Source: Arion vulgaris (lineage: Eukaryota; Mollusca; Gastropoda; Stylommatophora; Arionidae). From it: a DNA stretch of 64,000 nucleotides. The notes under the pieces were generated by a model that made no database searches, was not told the DNA's origin, and saw only the letters and a list, made by a program, of their open reading frames with translations. Location of the stretch: positions 38,500,428-38,564,427 of the forward strand of contig CM036761.1 of the NCBI GenBank assembly GCA_020796225.1, in the 5' to 3' direction. Position 1 is the first letter of the stretch; each line of letters starts with the position of its first letter. Shown here one piece after another: positions 45,317 through 56,839 of this stretch. The translations under genes and the position numbers were made by a program.

Positions 45317-45414
45317 GCCTGCATTTAAGCAGCTTATCATTGGTTCTCTCATGTCAGCAGAAGAACGTCCAGCCAACTACCACCTTAAACCTACAACAGT
45401 ATATCTTCACCATT

Positions 45415-45535
45415 TTATAAATTGCATCGGGTGACTCTTGGCCGGTGCTGCGGATTTCTTGCACTTCCGCTGAGAGGGTGCTGTGTAAGAAAGAGATCGG
45501 AGTACTCACTGAAATGAAATGATGATGGTACTATC
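45415..45535 (+). repeat. SINE-N copy
   Basis: AGAAAGAGATCGGAGTACTC and GATGATGGTACTATCAATCA tail. Confidence 0.55.
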
Positions 45536-45594
45536 AATCAATCAACCAATCTACAACAGTATAATTCTGGTCTTAGTACGAGAAAAGCTAGAGA

Positions 45595-45717
45595 GTAGAT
45601 CAACAACATCAAAGAAATATTACAGCAACATGAACTCACAACCACCGCACTATCTGAACTCAACACCGACAACTTAGATTTCCCACTAGACCAAATGACT
45701 AGAGAAGAAGAAAATTA
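45595..45717 (+). pseudogene. Possible C-terminal coding remnant
   Basis: The frame reads INNIKEILQQHELTTTALSE then LNTDNLDFPLDQMTREEEN before TAA and an AATTAAAAGAATAAA sequence. It has coding-like composition, but the family is not recognised. It could be the end of a transposon protein. Confidence 0.3.
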
Positions 45718-45813
45718 AAAGAATAAATAGCTTTTTTCATTCTTTTTTTTTTCTACACTTGCTGTCGTCTCTCTTAAACAATATGTAGTTCTCTTATTCT
45801 CTCTTGCTCACGT

Positions 45814-45892
45814 ATTACATATCCAAAAGTCATTCACGTATTACATATCCAAAAGTCATTCACGTATTACATATCCAAAAGTCATTCACTTG
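45814..45892. repeat. 26-bp tandem repeat, three copies
   Basis: CACGTATTACATATCCAAAA + GTCATT. Confidence 0.95.
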
Positions 45893-46579
45893 TTTACCTA
45901 AACTCACAAATTATGTAAAATACGACCATTGCAATAACAAATTTAATACTTAAAATAAAACACAAAGACAAGACAAAAATCACTAACATCCACACAATTT
46001 AATCAACAAGATGCAAGCTACCAAACGAATACAAACCAAAAATAAAAGCTTTGACCCCTTGCCGTGCAAACACTTTGTTTTCCAATCCACCCTTTGATCA
46101 TATGATCGTTTTGCCCAATGTAATCAAAAACGATTGCACTTCGACAGATTATGTGTGCTTGCTCGTCCTGTACTAGATTAGAAGAGATTCATTTATCCCC
46201 TCCGTCATCTCACAAATTATTCATTCAATCAGATTGTCAGGTATTCCAAACATTCAATCGGACAATCATTCGGTTAGTTGAACAGATATCTAGTGCTTGA
46301 ATTTTAATCAAACGAGCTCTGGTCTCTTGTTAATTGATAAGAGAATCAAAGTCAACGTTTTTTGTTTTGATTTCATTGTAGTTTGGGTTTTAACCATATA
46401 TTTAGCTGTCTCAGCATCTGAAACTGTAGAGACACTTTGTTGAAGTAAAGGCGGATGTCGTTTGCTTTTGTTTACTTTTAATTTAGGAAGGAAAATCGTG
46501 GTATATCCTTTACAGAACTTAGTGATCTCTCTCTTTAGCCTGTTACGCCCCTGACGTTTAGCGCAGAAACAAACACACA
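45893..46579. other. Nothing recognised
   Basis: The 90-residue minus frame at 46308-46580 has no known motif. It may belong to the adjacent LINE's 3' flank. Confidence 0.35.
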
Positions 46580-46865
46580 CTATTCTTCTCTATTCATGGC
46601 CTTCCTCTGTATTGTGTTCCAGCTATGATTTATTTCTTTCAGTTCTTGCTCTATCGTTCTCCTCCAGGTTGTCTTGGGTCTTCCACGTTTTCGTTTACCC
46701 TCTGGAGTCCATCTTAGTGCAGTTTTCGATACAGAGCCAGTCTCCATGCGCATCACATGCATGATCCATCTCCAGCGTCGTCTTCGGATGATGGTGCTCG
46801 TATTATCTTGTTGACATCTTGCGAGCAGTTCTTGATTAGATGTAGCATTTGGCCAGAACACATAC
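46580..46865 (-). pseudogene. LINE C-terminus, GKRKRGRPKTTW family
   Basis: The minus frame reads RRRRWRWIMHVMRMETGSV then LRWTPEGKRKRGRPKTTWRR and TIEQELKEINHSW, the standard end of many RTE/CR1-like reverse transcriptase proteins. Only about 93 codons remain. Confidence 0.8.
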
Positions 46866-46914
46866 GATTTTTCGCAGACAAGCTGTATGAAAAGTGGAAA
46901 GTTTGATCATATCT

Positions 46915-47105
46915 TGTTGAACTTAGCCATCAACCACAGTAAACGAGTTGTTGATTTTCTAGATACCACTTATACTTAAGTATTTTGCCATTGCTTTCTG
47001 AACGGTGGGGTCTATTTTTACCGTTTTCCAAACTGCCTGTCGCGAAGTTTGAACCAGGTACGCTTGGGTTGTGATCGAGCTTACTACCGCTTAAGCTTTG
47101 ACGTT
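46915..47105 (-). repeat. SINE-H copy
   Basis: CCATCAACCACAGTAAACGA to GCTTAAGCTTTGACG. Confidence 0.75.
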
Positions 47106-47338
47106 GACTTTAATTTAGGAACGCAGATCAAAACGTTCGTGAAAGAATGCATGTCTTTGTGTTCATCTCTACCTGGCTTATTGCATCGCGTCGCGTACTG
47201 AGTTGTGTTGTCTCTATCTGTTAGTCATGAGGTTTAAGTAGTTATAAGTATTAACAAGTCGTGAAAGCTTTCTTTGTTTCAAGTCATCAGTATGTGCCAT
47301 GTCGACTGGCGTATGTCGATATAACATAAATATATTAA

Positions 47339-47557
47339 CCCTTTCACTGCTACATACTTTATGAAGGCTGAGCTACAAATGGCTACTCTTTGTTTCTAGG
47401 CCACAAATGTGAATGTACATCTATAGCAGTGACAGTAGCACTGTATAACGTGTTCACACATCTTTAGCCCACAGAGGAGAGATAATAACAGACGTGTTAA
47501 TGCGTCTTTAGAAGTGAATGGGAAAAACGTATATATACGTCTTTAGCAGCTAAAGGG
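47339..47557. mobile_element. piggyBac-like MITE
   Basis: TTAA at 47335-47338 and 47558-47561. Ends CCCTTTCACTGCT and AGCAGCTAAAGGG are inverted repeats. Confidence 0.7.
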
Positions 47558-47599
47558 TTAAACAGACAAGCGCAGACTATAGTCTTCAGACTTAGAAAC

Positions 47600-47860
47600 A
47601 CTGTGGTCTTAGAGCATACCTCCATAGAATGGTTCTCATGGACTCGGCTGTCCGCACCTGTGGAGCACCAAAGCAGTCCCTAAAGCACATCTTGCAAGAC
47701 TACCCCAGCCTGAGCAGTGTGAGAATAAAAATCAGACCAGCAGCAACACTCCGGAACAAACTATGGTTTACCGGTGAAGACCTCAAATGCACCGCCCTGT
47801 TTATGGCACATACTGGAGGTGTCACATAGCAGAAGGTAATCACAGAAGAAGAAAAAGAAG
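47600..47860 (+). pseudogene. LINE-D C-terminal fragment
   Basis: CGAPKQSLKHILQDYPSLSS then RNKLWFTGEDLKCTALFMAH. The usual second Cys is Tyr here. (GAA)n tail. Confidence 0.75.
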
Positions 47861-47910
47861 GTATGTCGATCAAAGATTTCAACAAGCTTCTGTCTTGTTA
47901 CTGACTGTCA

Positions 47911-48167
47911 CGCCCGAATGGTTACCGGGGCCCAAATGTGGGGTGTAAAGAATAGAACCACTGTTACATGCCACGCATGTCGTAAGAGGCAACTAAGGAG
48001 GTTTGGCTGAAATCGGATGCACGTGTCTTAAATGTGTAGAAGTCTATGCGTTTAGGGGCTTACCAAACCCAATGTGCAACGTATACACGTTCTTGGCAAA
48101 GATCAAACATATCACAAAGAGTGATTAAAAGTGGTCGTAAAGAACGAACGCAAAGAAGAAGAAGAAA
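47911..48167 (+). mobile_element. SINE-A copy with perfect 11-bp TSD
   Basis: ACTGACTGTCA at 47900-47910 and 48168-48178. Confidence 0.95.
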
Positions 48168-48434
48168 ACTGACTGTCAAATTGGATGTCGACAATCTCCC
48201 GTGCAATAAAATCAGACTAGTCAAGCATTTTCTCTTTCTGTCTTCATGACTGTTTTCCCTTTGATTTTATCGGTTGTTACAATGTGTTATAAACCTCCCA
48301 TTCTCAACACATTCCTGATATATGATAAGTGCCTCTTATATCAATAACAACATATCCTGATTCTGTGATGTAAAACAGCATTAGAGAAAGAAAAAAAAAA
48401 ACAATGAAAGATGATAATAAGTTGCCTTCTCTAA

Positions 48435-48582
48435 CCCTTTCAGTCCGTACTGTATTTGACCTCACGACGTTTTATACTACAATGTACGAGAATGCAATGT
48501 ATACTGAATTAGCCGATATACTAGCTTTACGTCATTTCAAAACTACCGCTAGCCAATATATCGGCTCTGGTGGGTGAAAGGG
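48435..48582. mobile_element. piggyBac-like MITE
   Basis: Ends CCCTTTCAG / TGAAAGGG, flanked by CTAA (48431) and TTAA (48583). Confidence 0.55.
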
Positions 48583-48875
48583 TTAAACACATCTACGTTA
48601 GTCATTTTAACAACCCATGGAATTCTTTGCATTCTCTTGTACAACCACATCACTGTGGCTTCCACATATGTTGTTCACATACCAAAAGAAAAATGTCAAG
48701 TATATTGCACAAGCATATGATGCATTAGTAACGTAACCTGTTGAGTGATATCACAATATTTAGTTTCAGCATTCAGGAATGATTTAGTTTGTTGGCTTCC
48801 TATCTAACAATTTATTTATGACTCAGTGAGTCAGAGGCAATTTTACAGCTGAATTAAGTGAAGTCTTTCTCTCTC

Positions 48876-48950
48876 ATGTGTTGTGGTGGTTCTCAAGAGA
48901 GTAAAGAATAGTAACACTGTGACCTACAAAGCATGTCATATTAAGCACAG
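48876..48950 (+). repeat. SINE-B head fragment
   Basis: AAAGAATAGTAACACTGTGA then AAGCATGTCATA; no 3' half. Confidence 0.65.
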
Positions 48951-49974
48951 TAAAAGTTGACTATCCTACTTGACCAACGTCTATTGTGTGTGCGTGTGTT
49001 GATGTTAGTTTTTATAATGACAATTTCACTTTACTTTTCCTATTTATCTCTTTTATTTCAAATCTTATCCTCAAGGAAACTATTTAAAAAAAATCTTTTA
49101 TCTGTAAAGAATAAGAATATTGAAAAAATATTCGTATTACAATATTTATTTCCTTATTCATTTTAAAAGCCCCAACGGGCATTATTTATTTGATGAGGGC
49201 AAATTTATTGATGTCTTAGTCACTGGGAGGCAAGGTTTCGTTGGTGCTTGTAAGATGAATATTTATTGACTTTGCGTATAGAAACCACAACATATCTTGC
49301 TTCTGTCCACACTTTCAGTTCATTGCTGCTCATCAGGTGCTCTGTTCCCGGGGCTGTAGTTGTGTTTGTAAACATCTGTACTCACTAAGCTCCAATCGCT
49401 CTGAAAGCATACAATGGATGGATTTCAGAAAACATCGACCTGACCTTCACATTTCCGGACGTGACCAGGACTATTTGTTGTAGGGCTCACGCACCATGTT
49501 ATCTTTGTTATTATTAGTCTTGTAGTTTCACGCGCTTTCTTGAACAAGCATCAGACGATTACTCGACCATGTACAACGATAACTTCTCCAGTATCACTAC
49601 ACGTTTCCCCCCGTCACTGATTCGCTCGCTCACTCTTAGAATACACACTTGTAGATTTACTTTAAACTACTCATTTAATTGTAACGTAATCGTAACTCTT
49701 TTTTGAAGTTACAGAACAAGATTTTTTTTAAAATGGTCCTTACTTTCGGGATAATAATTTTTAAAAAATATTTTAAAATTTCCCGTGGCCTTTTCAGACT
49801 TTAGGGTATAACGTGTCTGTCCCTTTACCTTTCTAGGCACTAGTGTGCATGAGATAGGAGTGCCAATTACTTTCCTCACATATGAAAAGTAGATGTGGAT
49901 TAAACCCACCCACAACCATGTGTGTTTCTCCCCCGTGTCGATAGAAAAACACTTGCACATACGCTAATCCGCCC
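48951..49974. other. No gene recognised
   Basis: AT-rich. The frames at 48957 and 49709 carry no domain. Confidence 0.4.
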
Positions 49975-49988
49975 CATTTGTGGCTAAT

Positions 49989-50216
49989 GGAAAATCGTAA
50001 CATATCCTTTATACGCTATCAGCCACAATAAACGAGTCGTCGATTTTCTAGGCACCACTTATATGTTCTGTAGTTTGCTATTGCTTCTGAATGGTGAGGT
50101 CTACTTTTACCGTTTGTAAAAATAAACGGGAACGGATATGCTTCCAAACTCCCGCCGAAGAATTTGAACGAGGTACGTCTTGATCGATATCACTACCGCT
50201 TAAGATACAGACTCCC
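49989..50216 (-). mobile_element. SINE-H copy with 14-bp TSD
   Basis: CATTTGTGGCTAAT at 49975-49988 and CATTTATGGCTAAT at 50217-50230 (one mismatch). Confidence 0.85.
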
Positions 50217-50230
50217 ACATTTATGGCTAA

Positions 50231-50509
50231 TACTGTTTAAAAAAACTGACAGGTATTATCACTTTGTAATAATGTTTATTAATGTTATCTTAATGTATCT
50301 TTAGCATAGTAAACCTTTCGTAAACAACAGTCAGTCTATTTGCTGCGAGCAAGCGTCGCAAACCCTTATCTAACCTCAGTTTATGTGACAGCACTGATAG
50401 CGCCATCCACCCCCCTAGTGTAAAAACAGAAGGGTGTGAGCTGGCTCTTATCTTAGGAAGGTAGTAAATTCACAAACGCCCCAGCCGTCGAAAGTGATAT
50501 TAATATACA
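50231..50509. other. Nothing recognised
   Basis: No repeat match seen. Confidence 0.4.
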
Positions 50510-50992
50510 TCTCACTTGCTCTAACGTCTCATATGTTCACTAGCCCTCACACGCCTCACTTGTTCACTAGACCTCACACGCCTCATTAGTTCACTAGCTC
50601 TCACACGCCTCACTTGTTCACTAGACCTCACACGCCTCACTTGTTCACTAGACCTCACACGCCTCATTAGTTCACTAGCCCTCACACGCCTCACTTGTTC
50701 ACTAGACCTCACACGCCTCATTAGTTCACTAGCCCTCACACGCCTCACTTGTTCACTAGACTTCACATGCCTCACTAGTACACTAGACTTCACATGCTTC
50801 ATTTGTTCATAAGCCCTCACACGCCTCACTTGTTCACTAGACCTCACACGCTTAATTTGTTCACTAGCCCTCACACGCTTCATTTGTTCACTAGATCTGA
50901 AATATCTCATGTGTAGCCCCAGACGTTTTAATTGTTCACGCTGCCCAACACGTTTCATTTGTTCACTTGCCCTAACACATGCCCTAATTGTT
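50510..50992. repeat. 27-bp minisatellite
   Basis: About 17 units around TCACTAGACCTCACACGCCT. Unit length divisible by three gives a spurious 145-residue RVRSSEQVR repeat frame. Confidence 0.95.
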
Positions 50993-51405
50993 TCCTAGTC
51001 TTCACACAAACCTCAATTATTCACTAACCCTCACACACAAACCTCAATTATTCACTAGCCCTCACACAAACCTCAATTATTCACTAACCCTCACACACAA
51101 ACCTCAATTATTCACTAACCCTCACACACAAACCTCAATTATTCACTAACCCTCACACACAAACCTCAATTATTCACTAACCCTCACACACAAACCTCAA
51201 TTATTCACTAACCCTCACACACAAACCTCAATTATTCACTAACCCTCACACACAAACCTCAATTATTCACTAACCCTCACACACAAACCTCAATTATTCA
51301 CTAACCCTCACACACAAACCTCAATTATTCACTAACCCTCACACACATACCTCAATTATTCACTAGCCCTCACACACAAACCTCAATTGTTTACTAGCCC
51401 TCACA
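50993..51405. repeat. 31-bp minisatellite
   Basis: About 13 units of CAAACCTCAATTATTCACTA + ACCCTCACACA. Shares CACTAGCCCTCACAC with the neighbouring array. Confidence 0.95.
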
Positions 51406-51835
51406 AAACCATATTTGTTTTGACGAATCCTACTCTGCAGGATCAAAATGTGATCGTCTTTCCAGCACATCAATTCAACAAGCATTATCAGAGTTTCGAA
51501 ACTCCCAGTTAGTGATTATTTTCCTTGCGACCGACATGACTCGGTTACATAATAATAGCCTGTTCTCTGGATACGTAAGGTAGTATCTCCCTGATCGATG
51601 GCATGTGTAATTCTGACCAAACGTCTGACAACCTGATCATGGTAAGGGAGACATATAATAGTCACTTATTTGTGAAATTAAGTATCAGGATATGTTACCT
51701 TTGATCATAAGAAAAATGAAGCTACCGCTCACATACGCCATTTTATACATATAAAATGATAAATCTATTTTTTTCTATGTTAACTGAAGATTATTCTGAA
51801 GATGTAGATCTAACAAAGGAAATAGATATATATTC
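51406..51835. other. Nothing recognised
   Basis: AT-rich. Confidence 0.4.
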
Positions 51836-52090
51836 CGTTCGCAAGCTATGAAGTCAGGCGTATTTATGGCGCTTAATATGGGGACTTTGATTTTTACGTA
51901 AAGGCTTGCTTTCCTTATCACCCATGTCCCTGGGCATTCAGACGAGTTTTAATCTGAATTCCGAGGTACTTGTAATTTAGATCCATAAGTAACGGATCGT
52001 GGTTTTATGTGATTCTTCTTCGAACGCTCTATATAAACGTACCGGGCGTTTATGTAGTTCAATTACTTACCGTGTGCGCACCAACTTTTT
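51836..52090 (-). repeat. SINE-C copy, long form, with a nested mini SINE-B
   Basis: Includes the extended region also seen at 18370-18450, split at 52011-52048. Confidence 0.7.
52011..52048 (-). mobile_element. Miniature SINE-B, ends only
   Basis: TTCTTCGAACGCTCTATAT (tail end) joined directly to ACCGGGCG (head). TTTATGT repeats on both sides (52004-52010, 52049-52055). Confidence 0.6.
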
Positions 52091-52199
52091 GTTGTTGCTT
52101 AATTAAGCTGTCCTCGAATCCCGGAGTGTCCACATCACGTTGCCAGTAGCGCATCGTAATATAGACGTTGCATTTCTCGGCTACAAAACTATATATAAG

Positions 52200-52425
52200 T
52201 ATTTAAAAAGACCACTCTCATTTGTGTATCCGCTTGATAACAGGAGACACACATACTGCAAGAATGCCCAACTTACAGTGAACAGAGAGAAAACACATGG
52301 CCAACCCCCATATCAGACCAAAACAAGCTATATGGAGATATACATAGACTCCGGTTGACCACTAACTACATTAAAAGTATACATATCGATGTCTGAAAAC
52401 GTCGGAAGAAGAAGAAGAAGAATTG
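52200..52425 (+). pseudogene. LINE-D C-terminal fragment
   Basis: The frame reads ETHILQECPTYSEQRENTWP then QNKLYGDIHRLR. (GAAGAA)n tail ends at 52422. Confidence 0.8.
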
Positions 52426-52863
52426 TATCCGCTGTGTTATTTTCAAATTAGAAGACGAGGTAAAAGTAGTGAAAAAAGAACTATCCATACGGTCCATAAA
52501 AACCTTTTTTTCACAGTACGATGTGATAAGGTAAAAGTTTCTAACCGAGAAGGAAACTATAAAATTTATTGATACATTAACCAGGAACCAGAGAAAGCTC
52601 AAGTGTAGCTTATGTTTTCTTAATGTGAAGTTTGAGTGCAGGCTATTGTAGCCAGTTGTCACGGTCGACAGTTACTCTTTCCGAGCGTCTTTAATGTTAT
52701 TGGATGAATGTGGATTCCACATGGAGCTAAAGGACTGCTTTTTAAAGAACATTATAGATCAGATGTGGTCTGGGTTTTATTGAAATGGCATTGTGAGATA
52801 GCCTAGGGTTGTTTATTCATTAGCGTTTCACCAAAGTCGAATTAGAAGTAGGTTTGAGAATGT
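52426..52863. other. Nothing recognised
   Basis: AT-rich. Confidence 0.4.
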
Positions 52864-53158
52864 TGTAGTAGAGTTGTTGGTGGTTACGATGGTGTTGTTG
52901 GTGGTTGCGATGGTGATGTTGGTGGCGACGATGGTGTTTTTGGTGGCTACGATGATGTAGTTGGTGTCTACGATGGTGCTGTTGGTTGCTGCAATGATGT
53001 TGTTGGTGGCTACGATGATGTTGTTGGTGTCTACGATGGTGCTGTTGGTTGCTGCAATGATGTAGTGGTGTCTACGTTGGTGCTGTTGGTTGCTGCAATG
53101 ATGTTGTTGGTGTCTACGATGTGCTGTTGGTTGCTGAAATGATGTTGTTGGTGTAGTA
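52864..53158. repeat. 21-bp tandem array with 63-bp higher-order unit
   Basis: Variants of TGTTGGTGGCTACGATGATG. Three variants repeat in the same order. Confidence 0.9.
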
Positions 53159-53184
53159 GATAAGCTTGTGTAGTACTTGTATGG

Positions 53185-53525
53185 AGAATTTGTCTAACGG
53201 CGAAGGATTGACTTCATTGCACCGGGAACCCCTGAAGTCGGAGAAGGCACACATGTATGGCAGGGAACACTTGTAATAAGGAAAGCAGGTCTTCACGCAA
53301 AAGGTCAGTCAGCGGCACCACATCAGTCGCTCTGAATTCATGGCAGGCGAACGGAAGAAGTGTACCGGGTTTCCCAATATAGCTCACTGTATATCGGCAT
53401 AAATGTTACGCCATCTGCCACGAGTGTTGCACAAAGCATGAACTCCGTATCTCCAACAACAATCCTATGGATCTCAGGAAAAAAAAATTGCACGTGTGTC
53501 TCGGCACGGATACAAACCCACAACC
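53185..53525 (-). repeat. SINE-G copy split by SINE-C
   Basis: GGATTGACTTCATTGCACCGG, the SINE-C, then TGTACCGGGTTTCCC and the rest. The head runs into the 33-bp array. Confidence 0.8.
53227..53357 (+). repeat. SINE-C copy nested in SINE-G
   Basis: Flanked by TGCACCGGG and TGTACCGGG (one mismatch). Tail ACGGAAGAAG. Confidence 0.75.
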
Positions 53526-54335
53526 GTCACAACGACAGACATATGTCTTAACCACATCGTCACAACGACAGACATATGTCTTAACCACATCGTCACAACG
53601 ACAGACATATGTCTTAACCACATCGTCACAACGACAGACATATGTCTTAACCACATCGTCACAACGACAGACATATGTCTTAACCACATCGTCACAACGA
53701 CAGACATATGTCTTAACCACATCGTCACAACGACAGACATATGTCTTAACCACATCGTCACAACGACAGACATATGTCTTAACCACATCGTCACAACGAC
53801 AGACATATGTCTTAACCACATCGTCATCGACCCCCCCACCCACAACCGTCACAACGACAGACATATGTCTTAACCACATCGTCACAACGACAGACATATG
53901 TCTTAACCACATCGTCACAACGACAGACATATGTCTTAACCACATCGTCACAACGACAGACATATGTCTTAACCACATCGTCACAACGACAGACATATGT
54001 CTTAACCACATCGTCACAACGACAGACATATGTCTTAACCACATCGTCACAACGACAGACATATGTCTTAACCACATCGTCATCGACCCCCCCACCCACA
54101 ACCGTCACAACGACAGACATATGTCTTAACCACATCGTCACAACGACAGACATATGTCTTAACCACATCGTCACAACGACAGACATATGTCTTAACCACA
54201 TCGTCATCGACCCCCCCACCCACAACCGTCACAACGACAGACATATGTCTTAACCACATCGTCATCGACCCCCCCACCCACAACCGTCACAACGACAGAC
54301 ATATGTCTTAACCACATCGTCATCGACACCCCCTC
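53524..54335. repeat. 33-bp satellite in a 9-7-3-1-1 block pattern
   Basis: The unit contains the perfect palindrome AGACATATGTCT and ends CTTAACCACATCG. Blocks of 9, 7, 3, 1 and 1 units are separated by an identical 25-bp spacer TCATCGACCCCCCCACCCAC + AACCG. Both strands are open because 33 is a multiple of three, so the 220- and 231-residue frames are artefacts. Confidence 0.97.
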
Positions 54336-54364
54336 CTTCACTAAATTGGTACTTGTATGAGATG

Positions 54365-54605
54365 CGGCTGTGTGGTGCCGGAGCTAGCAAGGGAAGCAAA
54401 GAATAGTACCACTGCGACCTACAAGGCTAAGAGACGACTGATGTAATATCTAGGAAGCTATCCTAATAAATAAAAAGCATCGCAGAAATCGGACGTGTTG
54501 GCCTACGCATAACTGGCACATCGCACAATCGCTCTTAGACTCAGATCACATACAAATCACACAGAGTGGTTTAACAAGTGGTCGATATGGAGTTTTCGAA
54601 GAAGA
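54365..54605 (+). mobile_element. SINE-B copy with 11-bp TSD
   Basis: TGTATGAGATG at 54354-54364 and TGTAAGAGATG at 54606-54616 (one mismatch). Confidence 0.85.
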
Positions 54606-54616
54606 TGTAAGAGATG

Positions 54617-55107
54617 TGACACAATGGTTGAGATGTTAATATAATTGTGTTATAAAAACGAAGTATTAGTTCACATTCAGAAGGATTTAATATACCACCT
54701 CATACACAAAAAGAAATCTATAGCCAGGAAACAATAACAATTACGCGCACGCGCCTATACATATACATATATATCAGTAATAGTATATCGATACATTTCG
54801 AAACGATATAACAGCCATTATTATGAATCGGGAAACATATTACGAAACACATGAAACGTCTGGTAATAGAAACAATTGTTAACGTTGGACGTTAATTGTT
54901 CCTAGTTGGGGATGAAGAAGAAGTAATATGTAGAACAGATCGAAACGAAGCAGAGGCGTTTCTAAGAACTATTGTAGAAAGGTTTCTAAGAACTATTGTA
55001 TAGAAACTTCAATAGTTATTTATAAAATAAACAACATTACAGATCAATTTCTACATAGGGTTCTTCTGCATTACTTCTAATTGAGACAGTTCTTAGACAC
55101 CTATTCC
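54617..55107. other. Nothing recognised
   Basis: AT-rich. A 25-bp direct repeat GGTTTCTAAGAACTATTGTA-like lies at 54958-55005. Confidence 0.4.
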
Positions 55108-55170
55108 GCCCGTGTCGTGCTGAGGTCCGCAGGGAAAGCAAAGAGTAGTACCACTGCGACCTACAAGCAC
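55108..55170 (+). repeat. SINE-B head fragment
   Basis: CGCCCGTGTCGTGCTGAGGT to CTGCGACCTACAAG; 3' part absent. Confidence 0.75.
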
Positions 55171-55569
55171 GACCTTCTCTATAATGGCCTCAGCGCAGAC
55201 GGCAACATTGCCATGTGACGTCACAGGCTGAGGCGGTGTATTCTCACAGACTTACTATTGTCTGTTACTATTGGGAAACGCCGATCTAGACAATACATCT
55301 TGCAGATGTTAGAAACGTATTGTTGTATGCATGTGTGTATTACATAAGTTTTATGATGAATAGCTATAGTTGTTGCTTTCACATACTATTTTAGTTTAAT
55401 TTTATACAGAATACTACAGAGTGAGGAGTAATTTATATATGATTACTAGTATACTTACATCAGCTTATGGTAGTCTCATCAGTTATCCATGAATAAGTAA
55501 GCCACAAGTTTGCACATCACCACAGCTTGATTTGCACATATTTTGCTACTTTCCTTTTTGTGAAGAAGC

Positions 55570-56190
55570 AGCTTGCTGAACATTGCATTGAACATTCCTG
55601 ATTTTTATATCATTGTTGAGAAAATGTTGAAACGGCAGACAATAAAATATTTCTTTTTGAGCTCCGCAGACACATACAGTACTGTCTAATGAGAATTTCG
55701 TGTAACTGGTAGTTACAATTTGTATGACAATCTCCTTATGGTTTGTCGTGGCTAAGAACTTATCTTCATATCCAGATGATATGAGGACAGATCAGGTTCA
55801 GTTTAATATGTCATAAATGCAAAACACTTAGTGTTATTGCTATACCATTTTCTGTTATCTGGAGTCTGACCAGATGCAACTGCTCAGCGAGGAATTGGAG
55901 TGTTTTCTCTGGCACAAAACTAGTGCTTATTGTGGTGGATGATAAACTAATTGCTTCAACCAGATTATCATGTGCCATTGTCATGTAATAGTAAATAGTT
56001 TGTGCTCTTCTAAATATTTGCATGATTTGCATAGACAAGAGGATTTCAACATGAAACCATCTCTCAATTTTTCCACTATTTGACAGCCAGTTATAGGAAC
56101 TCTTATCTATGGAAACTTCCTTTAGGTGAACGGTAAAAGACATGTCTTGATCTATTTTAATCCTGAGTCCTATAGCTGGTGCTTTCAATA
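55570..56190 (-). pseudogene. Protein-coding remnant of unknown family
   Basis: The minus frame 56188-55811 (125 codons, starting MKAPAIGLRIKIDQDMS) has coding-like composition. After a frame change near 55805 a second stretch continues ISSGYEDKFLATTNHKEIVI and FSLDSTVCVCGAQKEIFYCL. I do not recognise the family. It could be a dead DNA-transposon protein, a processed pseudogene or chance. Confidence 0.35.
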
Positions 56191-56214
56191 ATTATACAAT
56201 AGAATATGTTCCTT

Positions 56215-56545
56215 GTCTACATTTCGGTACACACCACTTTCTAGGCATCGTTGTGTTGTTACCTTTATTAAAGAAGGTAATTGTTAAATTATACACATAT
56301 AATTATAATCGTAATTTGATCTACATTTTGGTATACACTACTTACTAGCTAGGCATCGTTATTTTGTTATGTTTACAACACTGACAACAGTTAGGTTTAC
56401 TGAAGAAGGTACTTGTTAAATTAGCTTAAATTATACATATATAATTACAATCGTAATTTGATCTACATTTTGGTACACATCACTTACTAAGCATCGTTAT
56501 TTTGTTGTTATGTTTACTAAAGAAGTCCGTTTGAGTCCATATGTT
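56215..56545. repeat. About 120-bp imperfect tandem triplication
   Basis: CGTAATTTGATCTACATTTT and GCATCGTTATTTTGTTATGT recur three times with indels. Confidence 0.8.
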
Positions 56546-56643
56546 TACTAAAATGCCCATATGTTTACTAAACACGTTTGAATAATCCCCCGTCACTCTC
56601 CATTTTGAAAAATATTGCGCGAAGGCCATTATTTACGATGGCC

Positions 56644-56834
56644 GCGCTACAAGGCATTTCGTAAGAGGCGACTGATGTAGGACCCTAGTAAATATAAAAC
56701 ATTGCAGAAATCGCATGTGCTGCCTACTTGTAGGCGCGTAACTGACACAACGTACAATCGCTCTTAGGTTCAGATCACATACAAATCACAAAGAGTGGTT
56801 AACAAGTGGTTGATATGGAACATTCGAAGAAGAT
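56644..56834 (+). repeat. SINE-B copy, 5'-truncated
   Basis: Begins within the core (CTACAAGGCATTTCGTAAG) and is complete to the tail. Confidence 0.8.
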
Positions 56835-56839
56835 ACCTA

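Noticed and set aside
50521..50958. 145-residue RVRSSEQVR repeat protein
   Set aside because: 27-bp minisatellite read in frame.
53406..54129. Long open frames of 220-231 codons on both strands
   Set aside because: Pure 33-bp satellite whose unit length is a multiple of three. Not a protein.
53524..54335. CRISPR-like array with palindromic repeats
   Set aside because: No variable spacers; units are contiguous and the only spacer is identical each time. Eukaryotic context.
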